A stretch of 64,000 nucleotides of DNA from Comamonadaceae bacterium (GTDB lineage: Bacteria > Pseudomonadota > Gammaproteobacteria > Burkholderiales > Burkholderiaceae_C): the NCBI GenBank assembly GCA_947447975.1, contig CANFLU010000003.1, positions 53,879-117,878 on the forward strand. The letters run 5' to 3'. Positions 47,554-60,912 of this stretch are shown in pieces; within the stretch, counting starts at the first letter, position 1; each line of letters opens with the position of its first letter. A program made the position numbers and the translations under genes. The notes beneath the pieces were generated by a model that was not told the DNA's origin, did not search any database, and was given only the letters and a program-made list of their open reading frames with translations.

Positions 47554-48720
47554 GTGCTTTTGTCTCTCAAGGGAAATACCCCTCATGCCATTTTGGCGCT
47601 CGCCGATGGCACCGTATTTACCGGCCAATCTATAGGCGCAGCCGGTTCCACAATGGGTGAGGTGGTCTTTAATACCTCCATGACCGGTTACCAGGAAATC
47701 CTGACCGACCCCAGCTATTGCCAGCAAATCGTCACGCTGACTTACCCGCACGTTGGCAATTACGGCACGAACGCCGAAGATGTAGAGTCCAGCCGGGTGC
47801 ACGCTGCCGGATTGGTCATTAAAGACCTGCCCTTGGTGGCTTCCAATTTCCGCTCCACACACGATCTGAGCACCTATTTGCGTGACCACGGCACCGTGGC
47901 GATTGCCAACATCGACACCCGCGCGCTGACGCGCCATTTGCGTGAACACGGTGCCCAAAACGGCTGCATTCTTGCGTTGGAGCCCGGCTCGGCGCCGGAC
48001 GCAGACCTGCTTGCACAAGCGATCCAAGCCGCCCGCAGCACCCCGTCGATGGCCGGTTTGGACCTGGCCAAAGTGGTGACGGCGCAAAAAGCCTACGCCT
48101 GGTCTGAAGCCGAATGGGTCTTGGGTACGGGGTATGCGCATGCTGACGCGGCCCGCCTCCATGTGGTGGCCTACGATTTTGGCGTCAAGAGCAATATCTT
48201 GCGCATGTTGGCCGCCCGGGGTTGCAAACTGACGGTCGTGCCGGCACACACCCCCGCCCAAGATGTGCATGCTTTGCAGCCGAATGGTGTTTTTCTGAGT
48301 AACGGCCCTGGGGACCCCCAGCCTTGCGACTACGCAATTGCGGCCGCTGCCGCCCTGATTGCATCGGGCCTGCCCACTTTTGGCATTTGCCTGGGCCACC
48401 AGATCATGGCGCTGGCCTCAGGCGCAAAAACGTTCAAGATGAAGTTTGGCCATCACGGCGCCAATCACCCGGTCAAAGAGTTGTCCAGCGGGCGCGTCAG
48501 CATTACCAGCCAAAACCATGGTTTTGCCGTGGACCCGGATTCTTTACCGCCCAATTTGCGCGTTACCCATATCAGCTTGTTTGACAACACCATCCAGGGG
48601 CTCGAGCGGATCGACCAACCGGCCTTTTGCTTCCAAGGACACCCGGAAGCCTCGCCCGGCCCGCACGACATTGCGTATCTGTTTGACCGTTTCATCCGGG
48701 AGATGGAGGCGCGCGCGTGA
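47554..48720 (+). CDS. carA: Carbamoyl-phosphate synthase small (glutaminase) subunit
   Basis: 388 residues from GTG 47554, with GGAGAAG directly before it; a TTG at 47521 is less likely. N-terminal domain ([38 protein letters not shown]) and a class-I glutamine amidotransferase domain with the nucleophile Cys in FGICLGHQ, the His/Glu pair in [11 protein letters not shown]. It supplies ammonia to CarB for arginine and pyrimidine synthesis. It is followed by leuE with a four-base overlap and then carB. Confidence 0.98.
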   Translation: MLLSLKGNTPHAILALADGTVFTGQSIGAAGSTMGEVVFNTSMTGYQEILTDPSYCQQIVTLTYPHVGNYGTNAEDVESSRVHAAGLVIKDLPLVASNFRSTHDLSTYLRDHGTVAIANIDTRALTRHLREHGAQNGCILALEPGSAPDADLLAQAIQAARSTPSMAGLDLAKVVTAQKAYAWSEAEWVLGTGYAHADAARLHVVAYDFGVKSNILRMLAARGCKLTVVPAHTPAQDVHALQPNGVFLSNGPGDPQPCDYAIAAAAALIASGLPTFGICLGHQIMALASGAKTFKMKFGHHGANHPVKELSSGRVSITSQNHGFAVDPDSLPPNLRVTHISLFDNTIQGLERIDQPAFCFQGHPEASPGPHDIAYLFDRFIREMEARA

Positions 48721-49373
48721 GCTTTTACGGTGTGACCGACTTGTGGACCTATGTGGTCGGGGCGATCGGCATTATTTTGCTGCCTGGCCCCAATTCACTT
48801 TTCATCCTATCGGTTGCCACGGCGCGCGGTGTGCGACCAGCTTACCGGGGTGCATGCGGTGTGTTTCTGGGTGACATCGTGTTACTGGCCATGGTGGGGC
48901 TGGGTGCTGCGGGCTTGATGCGCAGCTACCCCGAGCTGTTTATGGTCGTGAAATATGCGGGTGCTACCTATTTGGCCTGGGTCGGTGTGCAATTGGTGCG
49001 CAGCGCCCTAGGGGCGTTAAAGGGACAAGCAGATGCGCCTATGGACGCACCCGAGATGCCTACGCATCTGGCGCGCCCCTTTCGCAGGGCATTGCTGATA
49101 AGCGTACTCAACCCCAAGGCGATTTTGTTTTTATTGTCCTTTTTCGTGCAATTTATCGACCCGGCCTACCCCGAACCCTGGGTGCCATTTTTTATATTGA
49201 GCGCCATCGTGATGACCTGCAGTGCGCTGTATTTGAGTTGCCTGATCTTTGCCGGTGCTCGCCTGGCAGCGGTGTTCCGCCGCCGTCAGCGCCTTGGCGC
49301 GGGTTTGTCCAGCGCCGTGGGCGCTTTGTTTGTGTGGTTTGGCGTGAAGCTGGCCGGGGCCAGTTTGGCCTGA
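48717..49373 (+). CDS. leuE: LysE/RhtB family amino-acid exporter, LeuE-like
   Basis: 218 residues from GTG 48717, overlapping the carA stop. Six membrane helices. [22 protein letters not shown] is the LysE-family signature, then [37 protein letters not shown] and [19 protein letters not shown]. The LeuE member exports leucine and related amino acids in E. coli. Its insertion between carA and carB separates the two subunits of one enzyme and suggests co-regulation with arginine/pyrimidine precursor supply. The transported substrate is inferred only. Confidence 0.85.
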   Translation: MSFYGVTDLWTYVVGAIGIILLPGPNSLFILSVATARGVRPAYRGACGVFLGDIVLLAMVGLGAAGLMRSYPELFMVVKYAGATYLAWVGVQLVRSALGALKGQADAPMDAPEMPTHLARPFRRALLISVLNPKAILFLLSFFVQFIDPAYPEPWVPFFILSAIVMTCSALYLSCLIFAGARLAAVFRRRQRLGAGLSSAVGALFVWFGVKLAGASLA

Positions 49374-49442
49374 CAAGGAATGCGATGCCGTGTATGCGGT
49401 TTCAAGCCAGTGCAAAAATGAATTTGATTGAGTAATAGAAAA

Positions 49443-52697
<3,255 letters not shown>

Positions 52698-52710
52698 TCG
52701 CCGCCTGACC

Positions 52711-52750
52711 CGATGGACAGCAGCGCGCTTTGGAGCGCTGCTGTCCATCG
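52711..52750 (+). terminator. Long perfect hairpin after carB
   Basis: A 16-bp perfect stem: 52711-52726 with 52735-52750 around the loop GCTTTGGA. The T content after it is modest (TCATTTATAAAT), so it may terminate poorly or work with Rho; it also lies 32 nt before the greA start. Confidence 0.6.
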
Positions 52751-52782
52751 TCATTTATAAATCCCGTTGTACGAGTTTTCTG

Positions 52783-53259
52783 ATGGCCACTATTCCAATT
52801 ACCAAACGCGGCGCCGAAATCCTGAAAGCCGAATTACACCGGCTCAAGACTGTGGACCGGCCTGCCGTAATCAGCGCGATTTCTGAAGCCCGTGCCCAGG
52901 GTGACCTCAGTGAGAACGCTGAATACGATGCGGCCAAAGACCGCCAGGGCTTTATCGAGGGTCGGATTCAAGAAGTCGAAGGTAAATTGTCAGTGGCCCA
53001 GGTGATAGACCCTGCTTCCCTGGACGCGGGTGGCCGGGTGGTTTTTGGTACCACCGTCGATTTAGAGGAAGAAGAGACGGGCGACCGAGTCACGTACCAA
53101 ATCGTGGGTGAAGACGAGGCCGACCTCAAACTCGGCTTAGTCAATATCAGCTCCCCGATTGCCCGCGCGCTCATCGGCAAGGAAGAAGGCGACACTGCCA
53201 TTGTCATGGCCCCGGGCGGCCAAAAAGCCTACGAAATCGTGGCGGTGCGCTACGTCTAA
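52783..53259 (+). CDS. greA: Transcription elongation factor GreA
   Basis: 158 residues. The N-terminal coiled-coil hairpin carries the acidic tip DLSENAEYDAAKDRQGFIEGRIQE, with the residues that chelate the RNA-polymerase catalytic magnesium. The C-terminal FKBP-like domain has VVFGTTVDLEEEETGDRVTYQIVGEDEADLKLGLVNISSPIARALIGKEEGD. It rescues backtracked polymerase. After carB, convergent with yhbY. Confidence 0.98.
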   Translation: MATIPITKRGAEILKAELHRLKTVDRPAVISAISEARAQGDLSENAEYDAAKDRQGFIEGRIQEVEGKLSVAQVIDPASLDAGGRVVFGTTVDLEEEETGDRVTYQIVGEDEADLKLGLVNISSPIARALIGKEEGDTAIVMAPGGQKAYEIVAVRYV

Positions 53260-53324
53260 GCCCTGCGAAGCGGCTGTTCACTGAACCTGCGCAGGTACCT
53301 GACGGGCGGAGGCCCCGGATGCCG

Positions 53325-53804
53325 CTAGGAGCCTTGGCTGCGCTTTTTTAGACTGGTTTTGGGCTTAGGCTTGGCCCTTTTCACGTTGCCGCCAGGCGTC
53401 AGCCTTTGATTACCCAACACCCGCAGCGTTTTGACTTCGGGACGTTGGCCGGCGCGTTTACTGTATTTGAGTACCTTGAAATCGCGTGGCCCGGCTTTGC
53501 GGTCGTCATCGACTACTTTTTCTTTCTCCGGCAGGGGCCGCCACAGCACCAGCAGTTTGCCGATGTGCTGAATCGGCGCGGCATTTAGCTCCTCGGCCAG
53601 GGTCTGGAACATGGTTTCACGGGCTGCGCGGTCGTCTGAAAACACCCGCACTTTGATCAAACCATGGGCATTCAGGGCCGCATCGGTTTCTTTTTTGACG
53701 TTAGGCGTCAGGCCGTCGCCGCCGACCATGACCACCGGGTCTAGGTGGTGGGCCAGGGCTCGCTGCGCTTTGCGCTCTGTAGGACTTAGTTGAATGAAGG
53801 GCAT
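53325..53804 (-). CDS. yhbY: CRM-domain RNA-binding protein YhbY
   Basis: 159 residues from ATG 53802-53804 ([32 protein letters not shown]). The KH-like CRM domain (about 8-95) includes [24 protein letters not shown], and is followed by a basic tail rich in K, R and P unlike the short E. coli YhbY. It associates with pre-50S ribosomes in E. coli. It starts 18 nt from the divergent rlmE. Confidence 0.9.
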   Translation of the reverse strand: MPFIQLSPTERKAQRALAHHLDPVVMVGGDGLTPNVKKETDAALNAHGLIKVRVFSDDRAARETMFQTLAEELNAAPIQHIGKLLVLWRPLPEKEKVVDDDRKAGPRDFKVLKYSKRAGQRPEVKTLRVLGNQRLTPGGNVKRAKPKPKTSLKKRSQGS

Positions 53805-53822
53805 GGGGCTATTATCGGCGCA

Positions 53823-54524
53823 ATGAAAAAGCCATCTGTCTCGACGCCTGCGCAGGCGCCTGCGGCCAAAGCGGCGCGCGGCGGCAAGGTCAACAAGGCC
53901 TGGCTGCATGACCATATCAACGACCCATACGTCAAACTGGCTTCGCGCGAAGGGTACCGCGCGCGTGCGGCTTACAAACTCAAGGAAATCGACGAAGTAT
54001 TTGGCTTGGTCAAACCGGGCCAGGTGCTGGTCGACCTGGGTTGTACGCCCGGCGCTTGGAGCCAGTATTTGCGCCGCAAACTGGCACCCCAGGGCGCCGC
54101 AGCGGGCGCCTTAGACGGGAAAATTATCAGCTTGGATCTACTTGCCATGGAGGCTATCGAGGGCGTCACCTTTATCCAAGGTGATTTTCGCGAGGCAGAT
54201 ACCTTGCACGCGCTAGAGCTGGCCCTGGCAGGTGCGCAGGCGGATGTGGTGGTATCGGACATGGCGCCCAACCTCTCGGGCATCTCCTCGGCCGATGCGG
54301 CCCGGATCGAATACCTGGTAGAGCTGGCCATCGAGTTTGCCCAAAATCACATGAAACCGCAGGGGGCATTGGTGGCCAAGGTCTTCCACGGCGGCAGCTA
54401 CAACGCGGTGGTGGCGCGCTTTCGCGAGGCCTTTGAAATCGTCAAGCCTTACAAGCCCAAGGCCTCCAGGGACCGTTCGTCCGAGACGTTTTTGGTGGGC
54501 ATCGGTTTGCGCCCGCAGGGCTAG
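53823..54524 (+). CDS. rlmE: 23S rRNA 2'-O-ribose U2552 methyltransferase RlmE (FtsJ)
   Basis: 233 residues from ATG 53823. After a disordered lead of about 20 residues come [14 protein letters not shown] (first catalytic Lys), [16 protein letters not shown] (AdoMet-binding), the aspartate in [12 protein letters not shown] and the second Lys in VAKVFHGG. Methylates U2552 on 50S subunits. As in many bacteria it stands before ftsH, with 139 nt between. Confidence 0.96.
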   Translation: MKKPSVSTPAQAPAAKAARGGKVNKAWLHDHINDPYVKLASREGYRARAAYKLKEIDEVFGLVKPGQVLVDLGCTPGAWSQYLRRKLAPQGAAAGALDGKIISLDLLAMEAIEGVTFIQGDFREADTLHALELALAGAQADVVVSDMAPNLSGISSADAARIEYLVELAIEFAQNHMKPQGALVAKVFHGGSYNAVVARFREAFEIVKPYKPKASRDRSSETFLVGIGLRPQG

Positions 54525-54593
54525 CTTGGCGCCTGCAGCGCGATGGCCTTGTGCGATTTACGGCCACTACACGCAAATACCGCCGAAATCCCG

Positions 54594-54621
54594 CTTGAAA
54601 AGCCTAAAATGCATCGCATGT
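54594..54621 (+). promoter_or_regulatory. Heat-shock (sigma-32/RpoH) type promoter for ftsH
   Basis: CTTGAAA at 54594-54600, 13-nt spacer, then TCGCATGT at 54614-54621 (consensus CCCCATNT, six of eight). The spacer is the same length as in front of lon, and the motif is 43 nt upstream of the ftsH start. ftsH is RpoH-controlled in E. coli. Confidence 0.65.
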
Positions 54622-54663
54622 GAAGTGGGTATCCCCCGGCTCACGCTTTAACTGGAGCTTCGC

Positions 54664-56589
54664 TTGAACAATCAGTGGTTTTCCAAAATTGCAGTCTGGC
54701 TCGTCATCGGCCTGGTACTTTTTACCGTCTTCAAGCAATTTGACTCGCACAACGCCGGCGGCGCGGTGACGCTTGGCTATTCCGATTTCTTGGAAGAAGT
54801 GCGCAACAAGCACATCAAGAGTGCGGTGATCCAAGAAGGCCAGGGCGGTACGACCGAGATTGTGGCCGTCACTGCCGATGAGCGCCGTGTCCGAACGACG
54901 GCTACTTATCTGGACCGTGGCCTGGTGGGCGACCTCATTAACAACGGCGTTAAGTTTGATGTCAAGCCGCGCGAAGAGGGCTCTTTGCTTATGACTCTGC
55001 TCGTTAGCTGGGGCCCCATGTTGCTGCTGATCGGTGTCTGGATTTACTTTATGCGCCAAATGCAAGGCGGTGGTAAGGGCGGCGCGTTTAGTTTTGGCAA
55101 GAGCAAAGCGCGCTTGCTCGATGAAAACACCAACACCGTGACCTTTGCCGACGTGGCCGGTTGCGACGAAGCCAAAGAGGAAGTCAAAGAGGTCGTGGAC
55201 TTCCTCAAAGACCCCAGCAAATTCCAAAAACTCGGTGGCCGTATTCCGCGCGGTTTGCTGCTGGTCGGCCCTCCGGGCACCGGTAAAACCCTGCTGGCCA
55301 AGTCGATCGCCGGCGAAGCGAAGGTGCCGTTTTTTAGCATCTCGGGCTCAGACTTTGTGGAAATGTTTGTAGGCGTCGGTGCTTCTCGCGTACGCGACAT
55401 GTTTGACAACGCCAAGAAAAACGCACCCTGCATTATTTTTATCGACGAGATTGACGCCGTTGGCCGTCAGCGTGGCGCCGGTCTGGGTGGCGGTAATGAT
55501 GAACGCGAGCAGACGCTCAACCAGATGTTGGTCGAGATGGATGGTTTTGAGACCAACGTCGGCGTGATCGTGGTAGCAGCTACCAACCGCCCTGACATTT
55601 TGGACGCTGCATTATTGCGCCCGGGCCGTTTTGACCGGCAGGTGTATGTCACGCTGCCAGATATCCGCGGACGTGAGCAAATCCTCAACGTGCACATGCG
55701 CAAAGTTCCGCTGGGTCAGGATGTGAACGCCGGCATCATCGCCCGGGGCACGCCTGGCATGTCGGGCGCGGATTTGGCGAATTTGTGCAATGAGGCCGCC
55801 TTGATGGCCGCCCGCCGCAATGCCCGGTTGGTGGACATGGAAGACTTCGAAAAGGCCAAGGACAAAATCCTGATGGGCCCGGAGCGCAAGAGCATGGTCA
55901 TGCCTGAAGGCGAGCGTAAAAATACCGCCTACCATGAGTCCGGCCATGCGCTGATTGGCAAGCTCTTGCCCAAATGCGATCCGGTCCACAAAGTTACCAT
56001 CATCCCGCGTGGACGCGCTTTGGGCGTGACCATGAGCCTGCCGGCGCAGGACCGCTACTCCTATGACAGCGAATACATGCTCAACCAAATCAGCATGCTG
56101 TTTGGCGGACGCATCGCCGAAGAAGTGTTCATGAACCAAATGACCACCGGCGCCAGCAACGATTTTGAGCGTGCCACATCGATTGCCCGCGATATGGTGA
56201 TGCGCTATGGCATGACCGACGCACTCGGCCCCATGGTGTATGCGGAAAACGAAGGCGAGGTATTTCTGGGCCGCTCGGTGACCAAGACCACCAATATGAG
56301 CGAGCAGACCATGCAAAAGGTGGACGCCGAGGTGCGCCGTATCATCGACCAGCAATACCAATTGGCCCGCAAGCTGATCGAAGACAACCAAGACAAGATG
56401 CACGCCATGGCCAAGGCCTTGCTCGAATGGGAAACCATCGACAGCGACCAACTCGACGACATCATTGCCGGCAAAGACCCGCGTCCGCCCAAGGATTGGA
56501 CACCTCCAAGCACCACCCCCGGCCCGAGCGATGGCGGCGGAAACGCAGCGCCTGCCACAGCGCCGGATCCGGCGCCTACGGTGGCCTGA
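54664..56589 (+). CDS. ftsH: ATP-dependent zinc metalloprotease FtsH
   Basis: 641 residues from TTG 54664 with GGAG at 54653-54656. Two membrane helices (about 9-25 and 100-125) enclose a small periplasmic domain. AAA+ domain: Walker A GPPGTGKT at 202-209, pore motif around [12 protein letters not shown], Walker [10 protein letters not shown], second region ATNRPD. Zinc site HESGH at 424-428. Degrades membrane and short-lived cytosolic proteins, including LpxC and sigma-32 in E. coli. The C-terminal tail is proline-rich. Confidence 0.98.
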   Translation: MNNQWFSKIAVWLVIGLVLFTVFKQFDSHNAGGAVTLGYSDFLEEVRNKHIKSAVIQEGQGGTTEIVAVTADERRVRTTATYLDRGLVGDLINNGVKFDVKPREEGSLLMTLLVSWGPMLLLIGVWIYFMRQMQGGGKGGAFSFGKSKARLLDENTNTVTFADVAGCDEAKEEVKEVVDFLKDPSKFQKLGGRIPRGLLLVGPPGTGKTLLAKSIAGEAKVPFFSISGSDFVEMFVGVGASRVRDMFDNAKKNAPCIIFIDEIDAVGRQRGAGLGGGNDEREQTLNQMLVEMDGFETNVGVIVVAATNRPDILDAALLRPGRFDRQVYVTLPDIRGREQILNVHMRKVPLGQDVNAGIIARGTPGMSGADLANLCNEAALMAARRNARLVDMEDFEKAKDKILMGPERKSMVMPEGERKNTAYHESGHALIGKLLPKCDPVHKVTIIPRGRALGVTMSLPAQDRYSYDSEYMLNQISMLFGGRIAEEVFMNQMTTGASNDFERATSIARDMVMRYGMTDALGPMVYAENEGEVFLGRSVTKTTNMSEQTMQKVDAEVRRIIDQQYQLARKLIEDNQDKMHAMAKALLEWETIDSDQLDDIIAGKDPRPPKDWTPPSTTPGPSDGGGNAAPATAPDPAPTVA

Positions 56590-56615
56590 GCGCAGCTGCA
56601 ATGCGCTATGCGGTG

Positions 56616-56637
56616 AACGGGGCTTTATGCCCCGTTT
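56616..56637 (+). terminator. Hairpin between ftsH and folP
   Basis: AACGGGGC (56616-56623) pairs with GCCCCGTT (56629-56636) around TTTAT. Only three T follow, so it is a weak or partial terminator. Confidence 0.4.
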
Positions 56638-56682
56638 GCACATGGAAAACGGTCGACCAGGCCCACAGGAGAATCTTTTCGC

Positions 56683-57540
56683 ATGCAAATTTGGCAAACC
56701 AGCCGTTTTGATATCGACCTTTCGCAAGCCCGCATCATGGGTATTGTGAATGTCACGCCCGACTCGTTCTCTGATGGCGGTTTGCATGGGAGTACCGCAG
56801 CCGCGCTGCGCCATTGCGAGCAATTGCTGGCAGAGGGTGCTGACATGCTGGATATAGGTGGCGAATCCACCCGTCCGGGTGCGCAGCCCGTGTCGCAGGC
56901 CGATGAGCTGGCCCGCATCCTTCCGGTCGTGCGGCATGCCTTGACGCTGGGCGTGCCCGTGTCCGTGGACACCTACAAGCCGGCGGTCATGCAAGCGGTT
57001 TTGGACCTGGGTGTAGACATCATTAACGATGTATGGGCATTGCGTTGGATGGCTCCGGGCTCCGGACGTACCGGCGTGGACGTTGTGGCCGAGCATGCCC
57101 GTTGTGGTGTTTGCCTCATGCACATGCATGGCGATCCGCAGACCATGCAGCTTTCCCCCATGCAAGCGGAGGTGCTGGCTCCGGTAATGGAATTTTTAGG
57201 GCAACGAACCGGTGTACTGCTGGCGCATGGGGTGCAGCCTGCGCGTATTTGTGTTGACCCGGGTATCGGTTTTGGAAAAAGCGTGCCGCAAAACTTCAGC
57301 CTCTTAGCCCGTCAGTCAGAATTGCTCAATTTGGGGTTTCCAGTTCTGGCAGGCTGGTCGCGCAAGTCCTCCTTAGGTGCAGTCACCGGCGCTGCTGCGG
57401 GTCAAAGGCAAGTAGCCAGTGCCGCTGCCGCGTTGCTGGCAGTGCACCATGGCGCCCGCATTGTGCGCGTGCATGACGTGCTGGCAACAGCACAGGCCTT
57501 AAAAGTGCTAGCGGCAACACAAGCGGCTGCAGTGGACTAG
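56683..57540 (+). CDS. folP: Dihydropteroate synthase
   Basis: 285 residues. TIM barrel with MGIVNVTPDSFSDGG (about 21-35), DIGGESTRPGA, and the C-terminal GWSRKSSLGAVTGA. It couples 6-hydroxymethyl-dihydropterin diphosphate to p-aminobenzoate and is the target of sulfonamides. Between ftsH and glmM in the order commonly seen across proteobacteria. Confidence 0.97.
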   Translation: MQIWQTSRFDIDLSQARIMGIVNVTPDSFSDGGLHGSTAAALRHCEQLLAEGADMLDIGGESTRPGAQPVSQADELARILPVVRHALTLGVPVSVDTYKPAVMQAVLDLGVDIINDVWALRWMAPGSGRTGVDVVAEHARCGVCLMHMHGDPQTMQLSPMQAEVLAPVMEFLGQRTGVLLAHGVQPARICVDPGIGFGKSVPQNFSLLARQSELLNLGFPVLAGWSRKSSLGAVTGAAAGQRQVASAAAALLAVHHGARIVRVHDVLATAQALKVLAATQAAAVD

Positions 57541-57582
57541 GTGTGAAAGCAATTGCGAATTTTCATGAATAAGAAGTAATCC

Positions 57583-58911
57583 ATGACACGTCAATATTTT
57601 GGAACCGATGGCATTCGCGGCACGGTGGGGCAGCCACCCATCACCCCGGACTTCATGTTGCGCTTGGCGCACGCCGTAGGACGCGTACTCAAGCGCAGCG
57701 AAACCCGCCCCACGGTATTGATTGGCAAAGACACCCGCATCTCGGGCTATATGCTCGAAAGCGCCCTGGAAAGCGGGTTCAACTCCGCTGGTGTGGATGT
57801 GGTGCTCCTAGGCCCTTTGCCTACCCCGGGCGTCGCGTATTTAACGCGTGCACAACGTGCGTCGCTGGGCGTGGTCATCAGCGCCAGCCACAATCCTTTT
57901 GAGGACAATGGCATCAAATTTTTCAGCGCCAAAGGCAGCAAGCTGCCCGATGCCTGGGAGCAATCCGTGGAAGAGGCCTTAGCCCAAGCCCCGGTGTGGG
58001 AGACCTCAAGCCATTTGGGTAAGGCCAAACGGCTGGACGATGCGGCAGGTCGCTACATAGAGTTTTGCAAGAGCACTTTTGCTTCTGACCTCACGCTCAA
58101 GGGTCTAAAAATCGTGGTTGATGCAGCCCACGGCGCGGCCTACCAAATCGCGCCCAAAGTCTTTCATGAATTGGGTGCCGAAGTCATCGCCATTGGCTGC
58201 GCGCCTGATGGTTTGAATATCAATAAAGAGGTAGGTGCAACCCATCCTCAGGCCTTGGTGGCCGCGGTACGCCAGCACAGTGCACATATTGGTATCGCAC
58301 TCGATGGGGATGCCGATCGCCTGCAAATCGTGGATGCACAAGGGCGTTTGTACAACGGCGATGAGCTGCTGTATTTGATGGCCGATGAGCGCCTGGCGCG
58401 CGGTGAATCGTTAGGCGGTGTCGTGGGTACCTTGATGACGAATATGGCCGTGGAGCTGGCCCTGAAGGGGCGTGGCTTGGAGCTGGTACGGGCGCGGGTG
58501 GGCGACCGCTATGTTTTGGAAGACTTGCAGGCGCGCGCTTGGATCTTGGGTGGCGAGGGTTCGGGCCATTTGCTGGCCCTGGACAAACACACGACGGGCG
58601 ACGGCTTGGTGTCTGCTTTGCAGGTGTTGCAAGCTTGTGTGCGGGCGGGCAAAACCATGGCACAGTTGTTAGAGGGGGTGGTGCTGTTCCCACAAACATT
58701 GATCAATGTACGCCTTGCGCCGGGTACGGATTGGAAGTCCAACCTAGCTATGCAGCAAACCATTAGCCAGGTGGAGTCCGACTTGGCGGACCAGGGACGC
58801 GTGCTGATACGCGCCAGCGGCACCGAACCGGTGGTTCGCGTCATGGTGGAGGCGCGCGATGCACTGCTTGCCAAGGCCAGCGCCGAGCGTATTGCGCAGA
58901 CACTGCAATGA
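57583..58911 (+). CDS. glmM: Phosphoglucosamine mutase
   Basis: 442 residues. [11 protein letters not shown] at the start, the phosphoserine Ser102 in [17 protein letters not shown] (same number as in E. coli GlmM), the metal-binding loop [10 protein letters not shown] and sugar-binding GGEGSGH. Converts glucosamine-6-phosphate to glucosamine-1-phosphate for UDP-GlcNAc, thus for peptidoglycan and lipid A. The stop overlaps the next gene's start (ATGA). Confidence 0.98.
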   Translation: MTRQYFGTDGIRGTVGQPPITPDFMLRLAHAVGRVLKRSETRPTVLIGKDTRISGYMLESALESGFNSAGVDVVLLGPLPTPGVAYLTRAQRASLGVVISASHNPFEDNGIKFFSAKGSKLPDAWEQSVEEALAQAPVWETSSHLGKAKRLDDAAGRYIEFCKSTFASDLTLKGLKIVVDAAHGAAYQIAPKVFHELGAEVIAIGCAPDGLNINKEVGATHPQALVAAVRQHSAHIGIALDGDADRLQIVDAQGRLYNGDELLYLMADERLARGESLGGVVGTLMTNMAVELALKGRGLELVRARVGDRYVLEDLQARAWILGGEGSGHLLALDKHTTGDGLVSALQVLQACVRAGKTMAQLLEGVVLFPQTLINVRLAPGTDWKSNLAMQQTISQVESDLADQGRVLIRASGTEPVVRVMVEARDALLAKASAERIAQTLQ

Positions 58912-59429
58912 CGGCACCTACCGACCCAATTCGTATCTGCCGCGTGGACTATGCGGACCCGGTGCACGCACGCGCCCTGGTGGCCTTGCTCGATGCCTAT
59001 GCCCATGACCCTATGGGTGGTGGCGCGGGTTTAAGCGACTACGCGAAAACGCATGTGGTAGCTGGCTTGGCTGCACGCGCCCACGCATTTAGCGTGCTGG
59101 CGTTTGTGCCGGATGCGGCTCAGACGCCGGTGGGCCTGGTCAATTGCATAGAAGGTTTTTCCACTTTCGCAGCCAGGCCCTTGGTCAATATCCATGATGT
59201 GATCGTGTTGCCCGCGTGGCGCGGGCATGGCGTGGCTGGCGCGATGCTGGAGACCGTGATGCAGATCGCCCTGGATCGCGGTGCTTGCAAGCTGACCTTG
59301 GAAGTGCTCTCCGGCAACCAACAGGCCTTGCGCGCCTACGCCAAGATAGGCTTCGATGCCTACCAACTCGACCCGCAAGCTGGGAGCGCGCAGTTTTTAC
59401 AAAAGTGGTTGGAGCCTCGGACTTCCTAA
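58908..59429 (+). CDS. GNAT-family N-acetyltransferase
   Basis: 173 residues. The acetyl-CoA pyrophosphate loop is [19 protein letters not shown] (R-x-x-G-x-G/A), with [21 protein letters not shown] as the last motif. Cytoplasmic; the acceptor substrate is unknown. It overlaps glmM by four bases, which suggests that it is co-translated. It is followed by a bidirectional terminator, so it ends the ftsH-folP-glmM series. Confidence 0.85.
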   Translation: MTAPTDPIRICRVDYADPVHARALVALLDAYAHDPMGGGAGLSDYAKTHVVAGLAARAHAFSVLAFVPDAAQTPVGLVNCIEGFSTFAARPLVNIHDVIVLPAWRGHGVAGAMLETVMQIALDRGACKLTLEVLSGNQQALRAYAKIGFDAYQLDPQAGSAQFLQKWLEPRTS

Positions 59430-59467
59430 TGGGATAGGTGGCTGCGTCGGCAGCGGCTAGGCGGGCA

Positions 59468-59499
59468 AAAAAATGGCCACCCTAAGGTGGCCATTTTCA
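59468..59499. terminator. Bidirectional terminator between the GNAT and porin genes
   Basis: AAAATGGCCACC (59470-59481) pairs with GGTGGCCATTTT (59486-59497) around CTAA, with an A-run on the left and a T-run on the right. It serves both convergent genes. Confidence 0.88.
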
Positions 59500-59588
59500 T
59501 TCCGCAGCACTAGGTCTGATTTTCAATGTACCTGCAAATCGCTATTTTTCAACGAATCACCGCATCAAAAACCCGACGCTAGGCGTGC

Positions 59589-60695
59589 TTAGAACACGTA
59601 GCGCATGCCCAGGGTAATGGCGCTCGGGTCGTTACCAGCTACGCCGGTCGCGGGGAAGTTATCCGCGTTGGTGAAGGTGCCTTTGCCTTTTGAATTGTTG
59701 GTGATCTGCGCATAGCTACCAAACAGGATGGTATTTTTATCCAAGGCATAAGCTGCTTCCAGGGCCAACATGGTCAGATCGTCTGCCGCATTGGTAGCGG
59801 ACTCGCCGGACATGCCGTAGTTGAACTTGTAGGTCATTGCGCCGTCTACATAGTTCACTACAAACAAGGTGTTGGTGGTTTTACGTGCGTTCACTGCGAG
59901 GGGTGCCTGGTTGTCCAGTGTGCTAACAACGATTGCGCCGCTCAGGTTGTCCATCTTTGCGCCCAAAGTGAATTTGGTAGCGGACATGGCGAAAGCTTGG
60001 TCAGAAGCCGCTTTATTTTGGGTGGCGATACCGGCGTTATAGGTGCCGTTATTCCATTCCAAAGAGGCTGCATACATGGGCTGATTGGTCGTGGTAGTTT
60101 GGGCTTCGTCGGGAGAGTAGGCAACCTTCACCACCATGTCAGCAAACTTGGGGCTGATATACACCAGGTTATTTTCGCGGCGTGTGTGCACGTTGTCAAA
60201 GTTTGATCCGGCGGTCTTTGTGCCCTTACCATGAATGATCACCTCCATGGCCTCACCCTCGCCATACAACGTTCCAGCAAATCCGCCGGCATCCAGGCTT
60301 TTCAAGGGTGAATCGTAGTAGCCCGCCAAAACCGTGCCAAAGGAGTTGCTTTTGAGACCTACGTAGGAGTTACGGCTAGCCAATTGGCCATTGAGCGGGG
60401 CCTTGCCTGCTGTTTGGGTAGTATTGATGAACTTGTTGTCCTCTGGTGAGAATCCGGACTCAACTTGGAACATGCCGGTCAAATCGCTGCTGATACCGCG
60501 CTCACCTTTGATGCCGAAGCGTGATGCAAAATTTTGCAACATGGTTCTTGTCAAGGCGCCGTCATTGGCGCTCTCAATACCGAGTTCTAAGCGACCGTAC
60601 AGAGTTACGGAGGGTGCTGTTTGTGCGAAAGCAGAGGTAGCGAGCATCAAGCCGGTGGCCAGTGCCATGGCGGTTTTCTGGGCAGTCATAGTCAT
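59589..60695 (-). CDS. Gram-negative general porin (trimeric beta-barrel type)
   Basis: 368 residues. Signal peptide ending SAFA near residue 24, then VTLYGRLELGIE as in burkholderial porins, a repeated pattern of amphipathic strands, and the C-terminal SAITLGMRYVF with terminal Phe. RFGIKGERGISSDLTGMFQVESGF is a strand of the same family. AAAGAG is a ribosome site before the ATG. It shares its 217-nt upstream region with the divergent phosphoesterase gene. Which solutes it passes is unknown; the context suggests phosphate or other anions. Confidence 0.92.
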   Translation of the reverse strand: MTMTAQKTAMALATGLMLATSAFAQTAPSVTLYGRLELGIESANDGALTRTMLQNFASRFGIKGERGISSDLTGMFQVESGFSPEDNKFINTTQTAGKAPLNGQLASRNSYVGLKSNSFGTVLAGYYDSPLKSLDAGGFAGTLYGEGEAMEVIIHGKGTKTAGSNFDNVHTRRENNLVYISPKFADMVVKVAYSPDEAQTTTTNQPMYAASLEWNNGTYNAGIATQNKAASDQAFAMSATKFTLGAKMDNLSGAIVVSTLDNQAPLAVNARKTTNTLFVVNYVDGAMTYKFNYGMSGESATNAADDLTMLALEAAYALDKNTILFGSYAQITNNSKGKGTFTNADNFPATGVAGNDPSAITLGMRYVF

Positions 60696-60850
60696 AAAGT
60701 ACTCTTTCAGTTAGGGTTTGAACTAATGCCAAAATTCAAAAATGCTTGAATTGACGGCGCGAGTGTGGTTTTTTCATATGTCAATTGAGTGAATTAGGGT
60801 AATTACCAATTGCCTGTATCGCTTTTACAACATTTTTTTTGACATTTATT

Positions 60851-60884
60851 TCGTCATGCCAACGTCATGTAACGCGCTTAGGCT
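60851..60884 (+). promoter_or_regulatory. PhoB box-like element and promoter for the metallophosphoesterase
   Basis: TCGTCAT (60851-60857), spacer GCCA, ACGTCAT (60862-60868): two 7-nt direct repeats 11 nt apart as in the Pho box (CTGTCAT-N4-CTGTCAT), five of seven matches each. A further TTGACAT lies at 60839-60845. A -10-like TAGGCT follows at 60879-60884, ten nt after the box, which is the normal spacing of PhoB promoters. Confidence 0.6.
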
Positions 60885-60912
60885 GGAGTGGTAATTTTTA
60901 TTCGGAGTATTT

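Noticed and set aside
47380..48399. Open frame antisense to carA
   Set aside because: Shadow of carA; composition typical of antisense frames in GC-rich genes.
49384..49434. Sixteen-codon open frame (ATG CCG TGT ... TAA) just before carB as a leader peptide
   Set aside because: No run of regulatory codons, no attenuator hairpin after it, and a weak ribosome site; likely chance.
55612..57165. Long open frame on the minus strand opposite ftsH and folP (over 500 codons)
   Set aside because: It mirrors the codon structure of two certain genes in a GC-rich genome, has low-complexity H- and G-rich translation and no recognisable domain.
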